From assembly GCF_035917575.1 (NCBI RefSeq), contig NZ_CP109090.1, positions 248,001 to 312,000 on the forward strand: a DNA stretch of 64,000 bases. The letters are read 5' to 3'. The position numbers were made by a program, and so were the translations under genes. How positions within the stretch are numbered: the first letter of the stretch is position 1; every line of letters begins with the position of its first letter. A model generated the notes under the pieces. It saw only the letters and a list, made by a program, of their open reading frames with translations, made no database searches and was not told the DNA's origin. The stretch comes from Streptomyces sp. NBC_01788 (GTDB lineage Bacteria; Actinomycetota; Actinomycetes; Streptomycetales; Streptomycetaceae). Below, piece after piece: positions 42,487 through 51,335 of the stretch.

Positions 42487-43556
42487 ATGAAGACTCTCCG
42501 AGGTCTGTACGCCGCCGTTGTCTTCGCCCTGTCCGCGGTCCTGGTGGCCGCGATCTCACTGACCTCCATCGGGCCGGCCCAGGCGAGCCAGACGCCGCTG
42601 CGTGCGGCGGACCCGAGTGTGATCCGTGTCGGAAGCACCTACATCTCCGTGCAGTCGACCGGCGCAGGCATCGCCGTCCGGCAGGCCCCGTCGACGGACG
42701 CGCTCGCATGGGCGCCCGCCCGGCAGGTCTGGTCGGACACCCGTGGCCGCGGTGAGGTCTGGGCTCCCGAACTGGTCACAGATGGTGGCCGCTTCTACAT
42801 CTACTTCACGGCCGGCGTCGGAGCGAATCACCGGATGTTCGTCATCAGCTCCGCCTCTCCGGACAGCGGGTACACGGCCGAGACGCAGCTTGCCCTGCCG
42901 GACGACAAGTGGGCGATCGACGGGACCATGTTCACCTTCTCGGGGCAGCGCTGGTTCGTCTGGTCAGGATGGGCGGGCGACACCAATGTCGAGCAGAACC
43001 TCTACATCGCCCGGATGAACAACCCGACCACGCCGACCGGTGCGAGGTACATCGTCTCGCAGCCGCGGGAGAGTTGGGAGCGGGTGGTCGGCAACCCCTT
43101 CATCAACGAAGGTCCGGAGGCCATCAAGGACCCCAACGGCCAGTTGCACATCGTGTACTCCGCCAACGGCAGTTGGAGCGACCAGTACTGCCTGGCCGAC
43201 CTGAGGCTGCGGTCCGGCGGTGACCCCACGTACGTGTGGGACTGGTACAAGTCGAACGGCTGCCTTTTCGGCTCCAACGCCGGGACGATGATGCGTGGTT
43301 GGGACCCGACCCTCTACGTCGACGGTCCAGGGCACCACAGTTTCGTCCTGCTCAACGGCGATATCGCCACCAGCCCGCCCGCAGGCCCGACGTTCCCCTT
43401 GATGTTCCACGCGGTCGCGAAGGGAACGGCGTACTCGTGGACAACCGCTACTGGTACACGGGCACCTTCTGCTGGTGGGGCGGGGTAACCTACAGCCGGG
43501 CCAACGTCCCCGGATCGAACACCGACACCGGATGGGGTCTGAAGTTCTTCGAATAG
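42487..43556 (+). pseudogene. Secreted GH43-type glycosidase, frameshifted near the 3' end
   Basis: A signal peptide (LYAAVVFALSAVLVAAISLT ... AQAS) is followed by a five-bladed propeller pattern of family 43. Asp in AADPSVIRVGSTYISVQS, Asp in KWAIDGTMFTFSGQRW and Glu in FINEGPEAIKDPNG are the catalytic-type residues. At about 43440 the reading shifts by one base. The true C-terminus (NRYWYTGTFCWWGGVTYSRA, GWGLKFFE) lies in the next frame and ends at 43556. Without the shift the protein runs to 43488 with a foreign tail. The IS element sits immediately upstream, so expression is doubtful too. Confidence 0.75.
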
Positions 43557-43559
43557 GAA

Positions 43560-43650
43560 CCTCACGACGCGGCGGACGAGGCGGGAGCAACGGAGCCACG
43601 CGTTCCCACAGGTCATCCGGTACAAGATCAGCTGCCCACACGCAGAGCGG
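43560..43650 (-). pseudogene. IS5-type transposase N-terminal scrap
   Basis: The minus-strand frame reads ADLVPDDLWERVAPLLPPRP then PRR, the typical start of another IS5-type transposase group ('DELWE.I.PLLP'). It abuts the end of the GH43 gene on one side and the ISL3 fragment on the other, so it marks a nested insertion scar. Confidence 0.55.
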
Positions 43651-44150
43651 CCCCTGCGCATCGCGTACTCGTCGACGCCGACCACACGCGGGACCTGTGG
43701 CGGGAGCTCCGGGAGAGCGTCGACCAGCCGCAGGACCGTATTCCTGCTGACGTTCGCCCCGAAGACGTCGGCCAGCCGGGCACCGGCTCGACCAGCCAGG
43801 GCGAGGCCGACCTCGGCCAGTACCGACTGCATTCGTTCGGTCCGTTGGCTGTGCCACCGGGTCAGGCCCGCGACCTGCTCGACGAACGTCCGCCGCCCGC
43901 AGGAGACGTCTTCGCACGTGAAGCGCCGGGCACGAAGCCGCAGAACCACCCGCCGTCCCGCCACGGGGAGGTGACCGGGAAACCGCAGGTAAGAGCCGTG
44001 CACCCGCCCCGACCAGCTTCCGCAGCCTGGGCACCGAGCACCGGCCGTCCGTCATCTGACACCGGCTCGGATCATCTCGCCATCGTCCTGCACCGACACC
44101 ACCCTGATCCCCGGATCCGCCAGGAAGAGCAGCTCTTCCAGCCGGAGCCG
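43650..44150 (-). pseudogene. ISL3-family transposase, N-terminal half
   Basis: It starts RLEELLFLADPGIRVVSVQD, has an in-frame stop after AGVR, and continues RCPGCGSWSGRVHGSYLRFP (zinc finger), VVLRLRARRFTCEDVSCGRR, and LADVFGANVSRNTVLRLVDA to the first catalytic region VVGVDEYAMRRGR. There it breaks. The rest of the DDE domain is missing. Its 5' side is flanked by an ISL3-type terminal repeat at 44225-44246. Confidence 0.7.
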
Positions 44151-44224
44151 TACCTCGCGCACAGCCCAGAACCATCAGCCCGATCGCGGTGGGCACGAGG
44201 CAACAGTCACAGAGCGCATCCACA

Positions 44225-44293
44225 CCACAGAAGTTGGGCCAGAACTCCAGAACGGACAGCAGACGTTCACCACTTCGGGAGGCACCGAGACTG
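44225..44293 (+). repeat. Inverted repeat, left arm (pairs with 45009-45065)
   Basis: CCACAGAAGTTG(G)GCCAGAA ... CAGAACGGACAGCAGA ... GGCACCGAGACTG recurs inverted at 45009-45065. There are a few substitutions, and 12 extra bases in this arm. The outer part of each arm is an ISL3-type terminal repeat. The inner part is shared sequence of unknown origin. The gcvH gene lies between the arms. Confidence 0.7.
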
Positions 44294-44467
44294 CCGTGCA
44301 AATCGAACTATGCGCACGCCGGATTGTCTGGGGCCGCCGTCTCGAACCCGTTGTCCCAGTCGGGACTGGCCGAAGCTCTGGGGAGCCTCGCCCAGTGTGC
44401 GGGCTGTGAGCCGATCAATTCATGGCCGCGGTGTCGTAACGTCCGGCGGCGGTGTCGCGTAGCAGGG

Positions 44468-44848
44468 TCAGCCGATCAGCCTTTCGTAGGCGGCGGCGTC
44501 GAGGAGATTGTCGGTGGTGGCACCGTCCGCCGACTTGATCTTGAACAGCCACATGCCGTAAGCGTCGCTGTTCACTTCCTCGGGCGCGTCAGCGGCGTCG
44601 GTGTTGATCGCGACGACCTCGCCGGAGACCGGGCTGTAGATGTCGGTAGCGGCCTTGACCGACTCGACGACGCCGACGGCATCCCCGGCCTTGACTTGCT
44701 TGCCCACCTTGGGCAGCTCCAGGAACACGATGTCCCCAAGCGCGTTCTGGGCGTGGTCGGTGATACCGATCGCCAGTGTCCCGTCGGCTTCGGCGTGAAT
44801 CCACTCGTGTTCGTCGGTGTACTTGAGATCGGCAGGGACAATCGACAT
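44468..44848 (-). CDS. gcvH: Glycine cleavage system H protein (lipoyl carrier)
   Basis: 126 residues from ATG 44848 (AGGAG upstream). The sequence is a standard H protein: [40 protein letters not shown], and the lipoylation site Lys in [20 protein letters not shown], then [13 protein letters not shown]. It normally works with GcvP, GcvT and Lpd, shuttling the aminomethyl group on lipoate. No gcvT or gcvP is nearby. It is an isolated copy between inverted IS-type repeats, which suggests a duplicated or transferred gene rather than the housekeeping locus. Confidence 0.93.
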   Translation of the reverse strand: MSIVPADLKYTDEHEWIHAEADGTLAIGITDHAQNALGDIVFLELPKVGKQVKAGDAVGVVESVKAATDIYSPVSGEVVAINTDAADAPEEVNSDAYGMWLFKIKSADGATTDNLLDAAAYERLIG

Positions 44849-45008
44849 GGTAAGGCTCCTCTCGGGCGTGATCACCGGATGACACAGTGTCAGCCTTTGA
44901 GGATCTTGACCGAGGATTGACGACGCGAGCCACCGGCTGATTGGGCCATACGTGGTCAACGAGTACACCTCGGGGCTTTCAAGTCGGCGAGAGAGAATCG
45001 AACAGCCA

Positions 45009-45065
45009 CCAGTCTCGGTGCCAACATCTGCTGTCCGTTCTGGGGTTCTGGCACAACTTCTGTGG
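45009..45065 (-). repeat. Inverted repeat, right arm (pairs with 44225-44293)
   Basis: CCAGTCTCGGTGCCAACATC then TGCTGTCCGTTCTGGGGTTC is the reverse complement of the left arm with few mismatches. Its distal part coincides with the left terminal repeat of the MITE at 45044. Confidence 0.7.
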
Positions 45066-45192
45066 AGCCGGCTCTCGTAGCGACCTGCCGACGATGGGGC
45101 AGCTGACTCATCACAGGTCAGCGGTGCCTGGGAGGGGCCGCTGAAGGCAGCCCATGCCGGTTCCACAGAAGGTGAGCCAGAACCCGTTCTGG
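45036..45192. mobile_element. ISL3-type MITE with 8-bp target duplication
   Basis: The element spans 45044-45184 (141 bp). Its ends, GGTTCTGGCACAACTTCTGT and GGTTCTGGCTCACCTTCTGT (the latter on the opposite strand), form 28-bp inverted repeats with three mismatches. It is flanked by perfect direct repeats CGTTCTGG (45036-45043 and 45185-45192). Eight-base duplications are typical of ISL3 elements. It encodes nothing, so it needs an ISL3 transposase from elsewhere. Confidence 0.8.
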
Positions 45193-45540
45193 TGAACAAA
45201 GCCAGTCCCCGCTCCGGGGGCCTCAGTGCTCATGACCGCCGACAGTGCGCGGCGGGTGTGCCGGCGCGGCCGATCGGGCGCCGTGAGGCAGTGGTCGCGC
45301 GGCTCGGTACGCATGCCGCCTTACTCTGGGACGACACCGTCTTTGCCGTCAGCGTCGCCATCCAGGCTCCGCAGCTGGTCGTGCCCCTGACGTTCGGCGC
45401 AGCTGTGCGCCGGTTTGGGAGGCAGCCAATGCCCGTGTGCGAATCGAAATGTTCACGGGTTCCGGCAGGACTGATGCGGAGGCGGTTGCCCTTGGGGGTG
45501 CTGAATCACGGCGGTCGGCGGCTGTCTTAAGGTCGCGTAC
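45193..45540. other. About 350 bp without a gene
   Basis: A long + strand frame exists, but its composition (Arg/Pro/Ala patches, no domain pattern) is not convincing. No ribosome site or known motif was seen. Confidence 0.4.
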
Positions 45541-46572
45541 ATGTCGAGGACCACACCGTCGCGCCCGCTCGAAGTCGAGGCGCTGTTCCCGGAGCTGTCG
45601 GCCTACCGGGGCACCACCACCCGGCTCCATCCGCGCCCGGGCCGACCGGGCGCGGCGGACAGTTCCGTGGGCGGTCCGCTGCTGTGGCCGGCGGACGAAC
45701 CCTGGCCAGTGTGCACCGAGCCTCACAGCCACGCGCGGGGCCAACGCCCGACAGACATCCACCGGCTGCGGCAGATCCTGGCTTCCGCATGGCTCCGTGA
45801 ACCGAACCCCGGCCCCACCGACGGGGACCGGCAGCTGCTGGAGCAGCTACGCCAGAAACACCATGTTCAAGAAGCTGCTGCGACCGATCCACTGCCACTG
45901 ATCGGCCTGGCGCAGTTCTACCGCAGGGACATCCCCGATCTGCCGACCGGGCCGGACGACTGCGATCTGCTCCAGGTGTTCTGGTGCCCGTTTGACGCGC
46001 ACGGCCCGACCGGCCACGGCATGCTGCTCGACCTGCGCTGGCGCCGGTCGTGGGAGGTTGTCGAGGTGCAGGCTGCGCCGCCGCAGCCGCAGGTCGTCGG
46101 CTCCGATGGGTACGTGCCCGAGCCGTGTGTGCTACACCCGGAGCAAGTGGCCACCTACCCATTCGCCGGCCTCCTCCCGGAGGACCTGTGCGCCAGGATC
46201 GACGCCTGGGAAGAAGCGCTGGAGGAGGAGGCCGAGCAATCGGCGGACGACGATGAAGCCGTGCCGGTGGGCTACCAGTACGACCTGTCCATCCCACCAG
46301 GCTGGCGCGTCGGCGGTTTCGCCTCCTGGCACGCCACCGACCCGTATCCCATGAACTGCCGCACCTGCGCGACACCGATGCACCTGCTGCTGACCATCGA
46401 CAGCTCGGAATGGGACGGCGGCAGCGGCAGCTGGAAGCCACTGGAAGAACAGGACCTGCCCACACACCGGTCCGCGACACCAACCGAGGTTACCGTGGGC
46501 CGGTGGGGCGAACTCAACATCTTCGCCTGCCCCGAAGAGCCCAGCCACCCTCACCGCTGGAGCATCCAGTAG
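45541..46572 (+). CDS. DUF1963 (YwqG-like) protein
   Basis: 343 residues from ATG 45541. The DUF1963 opening SSVGGPLLWPADEPWPVCTE is followed by IGLAQFYRRDIPDLPTG, LLQVFWCPFD, and VGGFASWHATDPYPMNCRTC, which carries a C..C pair likely to bind metal or pair with later Cys (NIFACPEEPS). It is cytoplasmic with no known enzymatic role. The acidic stretch EEALEEEAEQSADDDEA is a flexible insert. Confidence 0.75.
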   Translation: MSRTTPSRPLEVEALFPELSAYRGTTTRLHPRPGRPGAADSSVGGPLLWPADEPWPVCTEPHSHARGQRPTDIHRLRQILASAWLREPNPGPTDGDRQLLEQLRQKHHVQEAAATDPLPLIGLAQFYRRDIPDLPTGPDDCDLLQVFWCPFDAHGPTGHGMLLDLRWRRSWEVVEVQAAPPQPQVVGSDGYVPEPCVLHPEQVATYPFAGLLPEDLCARIDAWEEALEEEAEQSADDDEAVPVGYQYDLSIPPGWRVGGFASWHATDPYPMNCRTCATPMHLLLTIDSSEWDGGSGSWKPLEEQDLPTHRSATPTEVTVGRWGELNIFACPEEPSHPHRWSIQ

Positions 46573-46649
46573 GCCGCTGGGTCATGAGCAGTGCCCAGGC
46601 TTGAAGGAGGCCGTTTCCCTGGACCGCGCAGTTCGAGGGCGCAGCTGCG

Positions 46650-47439
46650 GCTGACGACCGAGTGCCCGACGGATACGTCATGCGCAGAGGCCGCATCTAC
46701 GGGACGGTGCTGGTCGACGTCGAAACCCGCAAACCCGTGGATCTGCTGCCCGACCGGGAGGCGGCCTCCGTCGCCGCATGGCTCGCCAAACGCCCCGGGG
46801 TCGAGGTGGTCTGTCGCGACCACGCCCCGTTCCTCGCCGAAGGAGCCAGCACCGGAGCGCCCACCGCGGTGCAGGTCGCGGGCCGCTTCCACCTCTGGCG
46901 CAACCTCGGTGAGGCTGCAGACCGATGCATATCGCGGCATCGGTCCTGTCTGCAAGCACCATTCGCCCTGCCTGATTCCTCGGTTACGGGGCCGTCCGCG
47001 CCTACCTCCGTCCCATCCGCAACGCCGTGCCTGGTGTTCGGCCCCCCGTCACCACGGACCGTTGCCGGGTGCATCCTGACGCACCCCCGGCTCCCTTCAG
47101 GAGACCGAGCGTCTGAAACTCAAGTCCGTCCTCGCGGGCTGCCCCGAGCTGGACGCCCTCACGCGACACGTCCGCTCCTTCGGCCAGATGCTCACCCAAC
47201 GCCAGGGCGAACGGCTCCCCGATTGGATCGCGGCGGTTCGAGCCGACGAACTACCCAGCTTGCACACGTTCATCAGCGGCCTCGAACGCGACCTCGCGGT
47301 AGTCACCGCGGGCCTGACACTGCCCTGGAGCTCAAGTGTCGTGGAGGGCCACGTCAACCGCATCAAGATGATCAGGCGCCAGATGTACGGTCGAGCCGGC
47401 TTCAACCTGCTGCACAAGCCAGTCCTGTTGGCAGGCTGA
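46650..47439 (+). pseudogene. ISL3-family transposase, C-terminal half, broken
   Basis: The first frame reads MRRGRIYGTVLVDVETRKPV, DLLPDREAASVAAWL, VEVVCRDHAPFLAEGAS, VAGRFHLWRNLGEA (DDE core, first two acids). About 150 bp of unrelated sequence follow. Another frame then resumes ETERLKLKSVLAGCPELDAL and SSSVVEGHVNRIKMIRRQMY to the end at 47439, carrying the third acid in VEGHVN. The N-terminal half is missing here. A complementary N-terminal half lies inverted at 43.6-44.2 kb. Confidence 0.75.
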
Positions 47440-47450
47440 ACGCCGCGTCA

Positions 47451-47900
47451 CTACACAGTGATCCAGCAGTACAGCCGGTAGCCACGAACGAGCGCCCTCT
47501 CTGCAAGAGCAGCGAGATCCTCCATGAAGCCCGTGAGCCCGCTCAGGTCCGACTGAGAACTGAAGACGCTCGACGCAGACCAACCACGGGCCGCTTCGTC
47601 CAGTTGCTTCCGGTCGAAACGGGCGAGTGAGTCACGAAAGGAATCCGTAAGCGACAGCGTGAAGACTTCTCCGTCACCCACCATCCCGACCAAATACCCA
47701 TGCCGCGGATCAGCCTCGACAGCATCGGCAGTTCGCCCAGTAACGAGCACCTCGGCCGGCAGCAACTCGACCACCGGATCGACGCCCTTCACGACGAACG
47801 AGTCATACCCCGTTCCCATCGGCTGTCCGTCCGCACGGACCACAGCCCGAACGGCGTCTTCGTCATCAGCCGCGGCGTAGTAGCCGAAGAAAGCTCCCAT
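47451..47900 (-). CDS. Conserved hypothetical protein (DUF1877-like)
   Basis: 149 residues from ATG 47900 (MGAFFGYYAAADDEDAVRAV); a Met four codons earlier is also in frame. The small alpha/beta sequence contains GTGYDSFVVKGVDPVVELLP and VFSSQSDLSGLTGFMEDLAA. The opening resembles DUF1877-type proteins of streptomycetes. It has no signal or membrane segment. Function unknown. Confidence 0.65.
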   Translation of the reverse strand: MGAFFGYYAAADDEDAVRAVVRADGQPMGTGYDSFVVKGVDPVVELLPAEVLVTGRTADAVEADPRHGYLVGMVGDGEVFTLSLTDSFRDSLARFDRKQLDEAARGWSASSVFSSQSDLSGLTGFMEDLAALAERALVRGYRLYCWITV

Positions 47901-47959
47901 ACGCACGATCATGACACCCAGCCAACGGCCGGACCCAACCGTGATCCACCATGCAGCGT

Positions 47960-48378
47960 CACCGACCGCTGAGTAGGCCCGGAGCGCGGTGCCGGGGTTG
48001 CTCCCGGTCCGTTTCTCCGGACCTCTCGCCGAACCCGCCGTGCGCCTCTCAACGCAACGGGCTCTCCACGGTCTCTGCCGTCAGACGGGGTTCGCAGGCT
48101 GCCATGGGTTGGGGATCGTGCTGGCCCGGTATCGGTAACGGCTGACCTTGACCGATCCGGAACAGCTCGATCCCGTCCGCCGCGATGGGTCTCCACCGTC
48201 CGGTGGGGGTGGTGAACCGGCGGCGGACGTCGCCCCAACTCCATCGGTGACGCTCCCGCAGCATGCGGATCAGACGCCACCACACGAAGGCGTCGAGCCT
48301 GTCGAAGACATGCTTGGCGACCGCGTGCTTGAAGTAGTTGGCCCAACCGCGCATGATCTGAGTGAGTCTCTCCAGCAC
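47960..48378 (-). pseudogene. Group II intron 3' part: maturase domain and RNA tail remnant
   Basis: The minus-strand frame MLERLTQIMRGWANYFKHAV then AKHVFDRLDAFVWWRLIRML is domain X (maturase) of a group II intron-encoded protein ('LN..LRGW.NYF......F..LD....W...R'). Downstream, the sequence from about 48,060 to 47,970 (GAGAGCCCGTTGCGTTGAGA and following) has the look of the intron RNA after the ORF. The RT domain and intron 5' end are absent. The truncation point at ~48.38 kb meets an AraC fragment. Confidence 0.65.
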
Positions 48379-48439
48379 GGCGGGCGAGATCCTGCTGCGA
48401 TGTCCTGCCTGTCAGAGCACGGACCTTCGCCTTCAGCGA

Positions 48440-48685
48440 CCGGACACCCTCTCCCGCCTGTTCCGCAACGAGTTCAGCATGACCTACCCCCAGTGGCGCA
48501 CCCGCACCCGCCTCTTCAACGCCATGGTGCTGCTCGCCGAAGGCGCCACCGTCACCGACACCGCCCACGCCTGCGGATGGGCCTCGACCAGCGCCTTCGT
48601 CGGCATCTTCACCCAGGCCATGGGCACCACCCCGGGCGCCTACCGTGCCGGCGTGCTCAACCAGCGGGAAGTCGGGCATGCGTGA
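48440..48685 (+). pseudogene. AraC-family regulator, C-terminal DNA-binding remnant
   Basis: The frame reads DTLSRLFRNEFSMTYPQWRT, RTRLFNAMVLLAEGATVTDT, AHACGWASTSAFVGIFTQAM, GTTPGAYRAG. This is most of the double helix-turn-helix of an AraC protein with its GTTPGAYR end signature. The ligand domain and first helix are gone at the junction with the group II intron debris. Confidence 0.65.
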
Positions 48686-48844
48686 GGGAGGGCGGGTGTC
48701 GTGTCCCAGTTGGCGGGGGTACCTGAAGTCGGATGGTGAGCAGGCCAGTTGACAGGACGGTCGCACCGTCCCCGGGAGCAGCGTCCCGCCGAGCTTGGCG
48801 GTGCCTCCCGCCCGTCATTCCTTCGCCGCCGATCGGGCTGCGCC

Positions 48845-48873
48845 TTGACTGGTACAGACCAATACGGTTGAGT
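48845..48873 (+). promoter_or_regulatory. Chitinase promoter with DasR-like (dre) site
   Basis: TTGACT (48845-48850) is followed by CTGGTACAGACCAA (48849-48862), a match to the DasR responsive-element pattern (TGGTCTAGACCA type). A -10 is less certain: TTGAGT at 48868 with 17-bp spacing, or TACGGT at 48863. DasR represses chitin and N-acetylglucosamine genes in Streptomyces. Confidence 0.6.
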
Positions 48874-48996
48874 GTGCCTCACACCCCCCACTACGGTCGG
48901 CCCCGCGCCCCCATCCGGTTCCGACGGCACGCGCACAAGGCTCGCTCCGTCCTGCCCGCGCCGGGTACGACCGTTCTCCGTCAAGGAGTTGATTCC

Positions 48997-49887
48997 GTGT
49001 CGAGGCGTCGTATCTCCGCGGTCGTGACCGCGCTCGCCCTCTCCGCCGCCGTACCGGTGCTGGTGCCGACCAGCAGCGCGTCCGCCGCCACCTGTTCGAG
49101 CTACCCGAGCTGGGTGGCCGGCAAGGCGTACGTCACCGGTGACATCGTCCGCTACACGAACGGCAAGGCGTACATCGCTGAACACGACAACCCGGGCTAC
49201 GACCCGGTCATCAGCACCTGGTACTGGACGCCGTACAACTGCGACAGCGGCAGCGGCACGCCCGTCGGCAACTTCGTTGTCTCCGAAGCCCAGTTCAACC
49301 AGATGTTCCCGAACCGCAACGGCTTCTACACCTACAGTGGCCTGACCGCCGCACTCAACGCCTACCCCGGCTTCGCCAACACCGGCGGCGACGAGACCAA
49401 GAAGCAGGAGGCAGCCGCTTTCCTCGCCAACGTCAGCCACGAGACGGGCGGACTGGTTCACGTCGTCGAGCAGAACACCGCCAACTATCCGCACTACTGC
49501 GACTGGAGCCAGCCGTACGGCTGTCCGGCCGGCCAGTCGGCCTATTACGGGCGCGGCCCCATCCAGCTCAGCTGGAACTTCAACTACAAGGCCGCCGGTG
49601 ATGCGCTCGGCATCGACCTGCTCAACAACCCGTCGCTGGTCCAGACCGACGCCTCCGTGGCGTGGAAGACGGGCCTCTGGTACTGGAACACCCAGTCCGG
49701 TCCCGGCAGCATGACCCCGCACAACGCCATGGTCAACGGCGCGGGCTTCGGCCAGACGATCCGTTCCATCAACGGTTCCCTCGAGTGCGACGGCAGGAAT
49801 CCCGCCCAGGTGCAGAGCCGTGTGACCACGTACCAGCAGTTCACGCAGATACTGGGCGTGTCGGCGGGCGCCAACCTGTACTGCTGA
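48997..49887 (+). CDS. Secreted family 19 chitinase with N-terminal chitin-binding domain
   Basis: 296 residues from GTG 48997 (AAGGAG eight bases upstream). The signal peptide ends SSASA. A CBM5/12 domain occupies ~32-85 (YPSWVAGKAYVTGDIVRYTN, GKAYIAEHDNPGY, STWYWTPY). After a short linker the GH19 catalytic domain follows: SEAQFNQMFPNRNGFYTYSG, the catalytic Glu in FLANVSHETGGL, then YYGRGPIQLSWNFNYKAAGD. The domain order is that of the antifungal Streptomyces ChiC/ChiF-type enzymes. It is probably under DasR control. Confidence 0.93.
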   Translation: MSRRRISAVVTALALSAAVPVLVPTSSASAATCSSYPSWVAGKAYVTGDIVRYTNGKAYIAEHDNPGYDPVISTWYWTPYNCDSGSGTPVGNFVVSEAQFNQMFPNRNGFYTYSGLTAALNAYPGFANTGGDETKKQEAAAFLANVSHETGGLVHVVEQNTANYPHYCDWSQPYGCPAGQSAYYGRGPIQLSWNFNYKAAGDALGIDLLNNPSLVQTDASVAWKTGLWYWNTQSGPGSMTPHNAMVNGAGFGQTIRSINGSLECDGRNPAQVQSRVTTYQQFTQILGVSAGANLYC

Positions 49888-50195
49888 CCCGGTCCTTGGG
49901 TGTGCGCGAGTCGTTCCCAGGGCCTCGGAACGGGGGCACCGCGCACGGACACCTGGACAACCGGTTGACGCGGTCGTGGGCCGCATCGGCTTCGGCGTGA
50001 TGCGGTCCACGGACGGCGCCCTCCCCGCCGCGGCACGACGAGCGACCTGACCGGTCGATCGCCGTGCTGCGCTGGGCCGGACGGCTGCGACATGTCGGGG
50101 AGCCGCGTTTCTCCGGCCCCACCTGTGACACCCCTGCGACCGGAACTGTGAGCTCCATCGCACACGCGTGGTTCGTGCCTTGATGAGATGGCCGC
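49888..50195. other. About 310 bp intergenic region after the chitinase
   Basis: CGTTCC (49912-49917) and GGAACG (49927-49932) form a small hairpin 25 bp after the chitinase stop and may be its terminator. Nothing else was recognised. Confidence 0.35.
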
Positions 50196-51161
50196 ATGCC
50201 CAAACCCGTTTCCCTGCACCCGGCTTTCACCACGACCGCCCCTTTCCTGTCGGCTCTCGCTGCGGCCGCTCTGCTACTCACGGCCTGCGGCACGGAGCAT
50301 GCGGGTGCCGGAAGCACCGGTGCCGACGCCCCCGCGCCTCAAGGCGGCGGCATGCGGATCGACGATCCGGGCAAGGACGGCGTACGGATCACGTCGCTGA
50401 CCCTCCCGTCAGCCACTCCCTCGCCCAATCGCAGCTACTCCGTCTCCGCCGACGGGCTCACCACGGGCTCGGACTCCGGTATCTCCGCCGCCTATGAGGT
50501 CAGCAATAAGAGCACCGATCCCCTGACCTACACGGTCATCTTCACCTTCGAGAGCAGTGGCGGCGGGGCAGTGACCAACCGGACCGAGACCGTACGCGAC
50601 GTCGGCCCCGGAAAGACCGTGCGCGGCACGGTCCGGGCCGGGGAACTGCCGCCCACCGCACCGCGGGTGACGCACGCCCAGGTACTCGAAGTGACCAAGG
50701 TTCCCGCAGGCGAGGCACCGGCCGATCCGGGCACGTGCCCCGACTCCGGGATCCGGGTCAGCGCGGACGAGGGCGACGCGGCCATGGGGCTGCGCGTCGT
50801 GGGCCTTCACCTCGACAACTGCGGAACGCGCCCCTACTCCGTCGATGGCTATCCCCTGCTGGAACTGCTGGACGACGACCGCGAGCCCGTCGACGGCGTC
50901 GAGATCCTCGACGGCAGTGGCGAGATCACCACCGGCGCCGGGCCCGACGAACAGCCCCGGCCTGTCACGCTCGAGCCCGGCGAGTCGGCCACCGCCGGCC
51001 TGGTCTGGCGCAACACCACCGAGTTCGGTACGCCGGTCAACGTGCCGTATGTGCGGGTCCGGGTGAAGGAGGGTGCCGCGCCGGTGACGGTGACCCCGCA
51101 CCTCGACCTCGGGACCACCGGAAAGCTCGGGGTCAGACCGTGGGAGAAGGCGGCACGCTGA
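50196..51161 (+). CDS. Secreted lipoprotein with DUF4232-like domain
   Basis: 321 residues. The signal peptide is PFLSALAAAALLLTAC with Cys31 as the lipidation site. Residues ~65-170 are a beta-sandwich of Ig-like type (ITSLTLPSATPSPNRSYSVS ... TYTVIFTFES). Residues ~175-310 are the DUF4232-type domain (CPDSGIRVSADEGDAAMGLR, VVGLHLDNCGTRPYSVDGYP) with a Cys pair. It shares this domain with the lipoprotein at 4.8-5.5 kb but is otherwise different. Function unknown, surface-anchored. Confidence 0.85.
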   Translation: MPKPVSLHPAFTTTAPFLSALAAAALLLTACGTEHAGAGSTGADAPAPQGGGMRIDDPGKDGVRITSLTLPSATPSPNRSYSVSADGLTTGSDSGISAAYEVSNKSTDPLTYTVIFTFESSGGGAVTNRTETVRDVGPGKTVRGTVRAGELPPTAPRVTHAQVLEVTKVPAGEAPADPGTCPDSGIRVSADEGDAAMGLRVVGLHLDNCGTRPYSVDGYPLLELLDDDREPVDGVEILDGSGEITTGAGPDEQPRPVTLEPGESATAGLVWRNTTEFGTPVNVPYVRVRVKEGAAPVTVTPHLDLGTTGKLGVRPWEKAAR

Positions 51162-51335
51162 TACTCCAAGGGGACTCCAGCATTCCCCATTCGTCCGGGG
51201 CCTGCTGAGCCCGGACGGCCCCAAGAACGGCGGGAAGTTGGCCGAGTGTGCCGGTCACCCCGGACCGCGTGGGCTTCAAGCGCGGGGCCCTGACGGGCGC
51301 GGGCATCGCTGCCCGGAGACAACGGTTCCGCAACC

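Noticed and set aside
45192..45530. 113-codon plus-strand frame after the MITE
   Set aside because: No ribosome site, no domain pattern, and its start falls at the target duplication of the element.
48917..48945. Sequence similar to the 86-bp direct repeat core (CCGACGGCACGCGCAC)
   Set aside because: Only about 15 bases match; this is expected by chance in GC-rich DNA, so it was not counted as a third copy.
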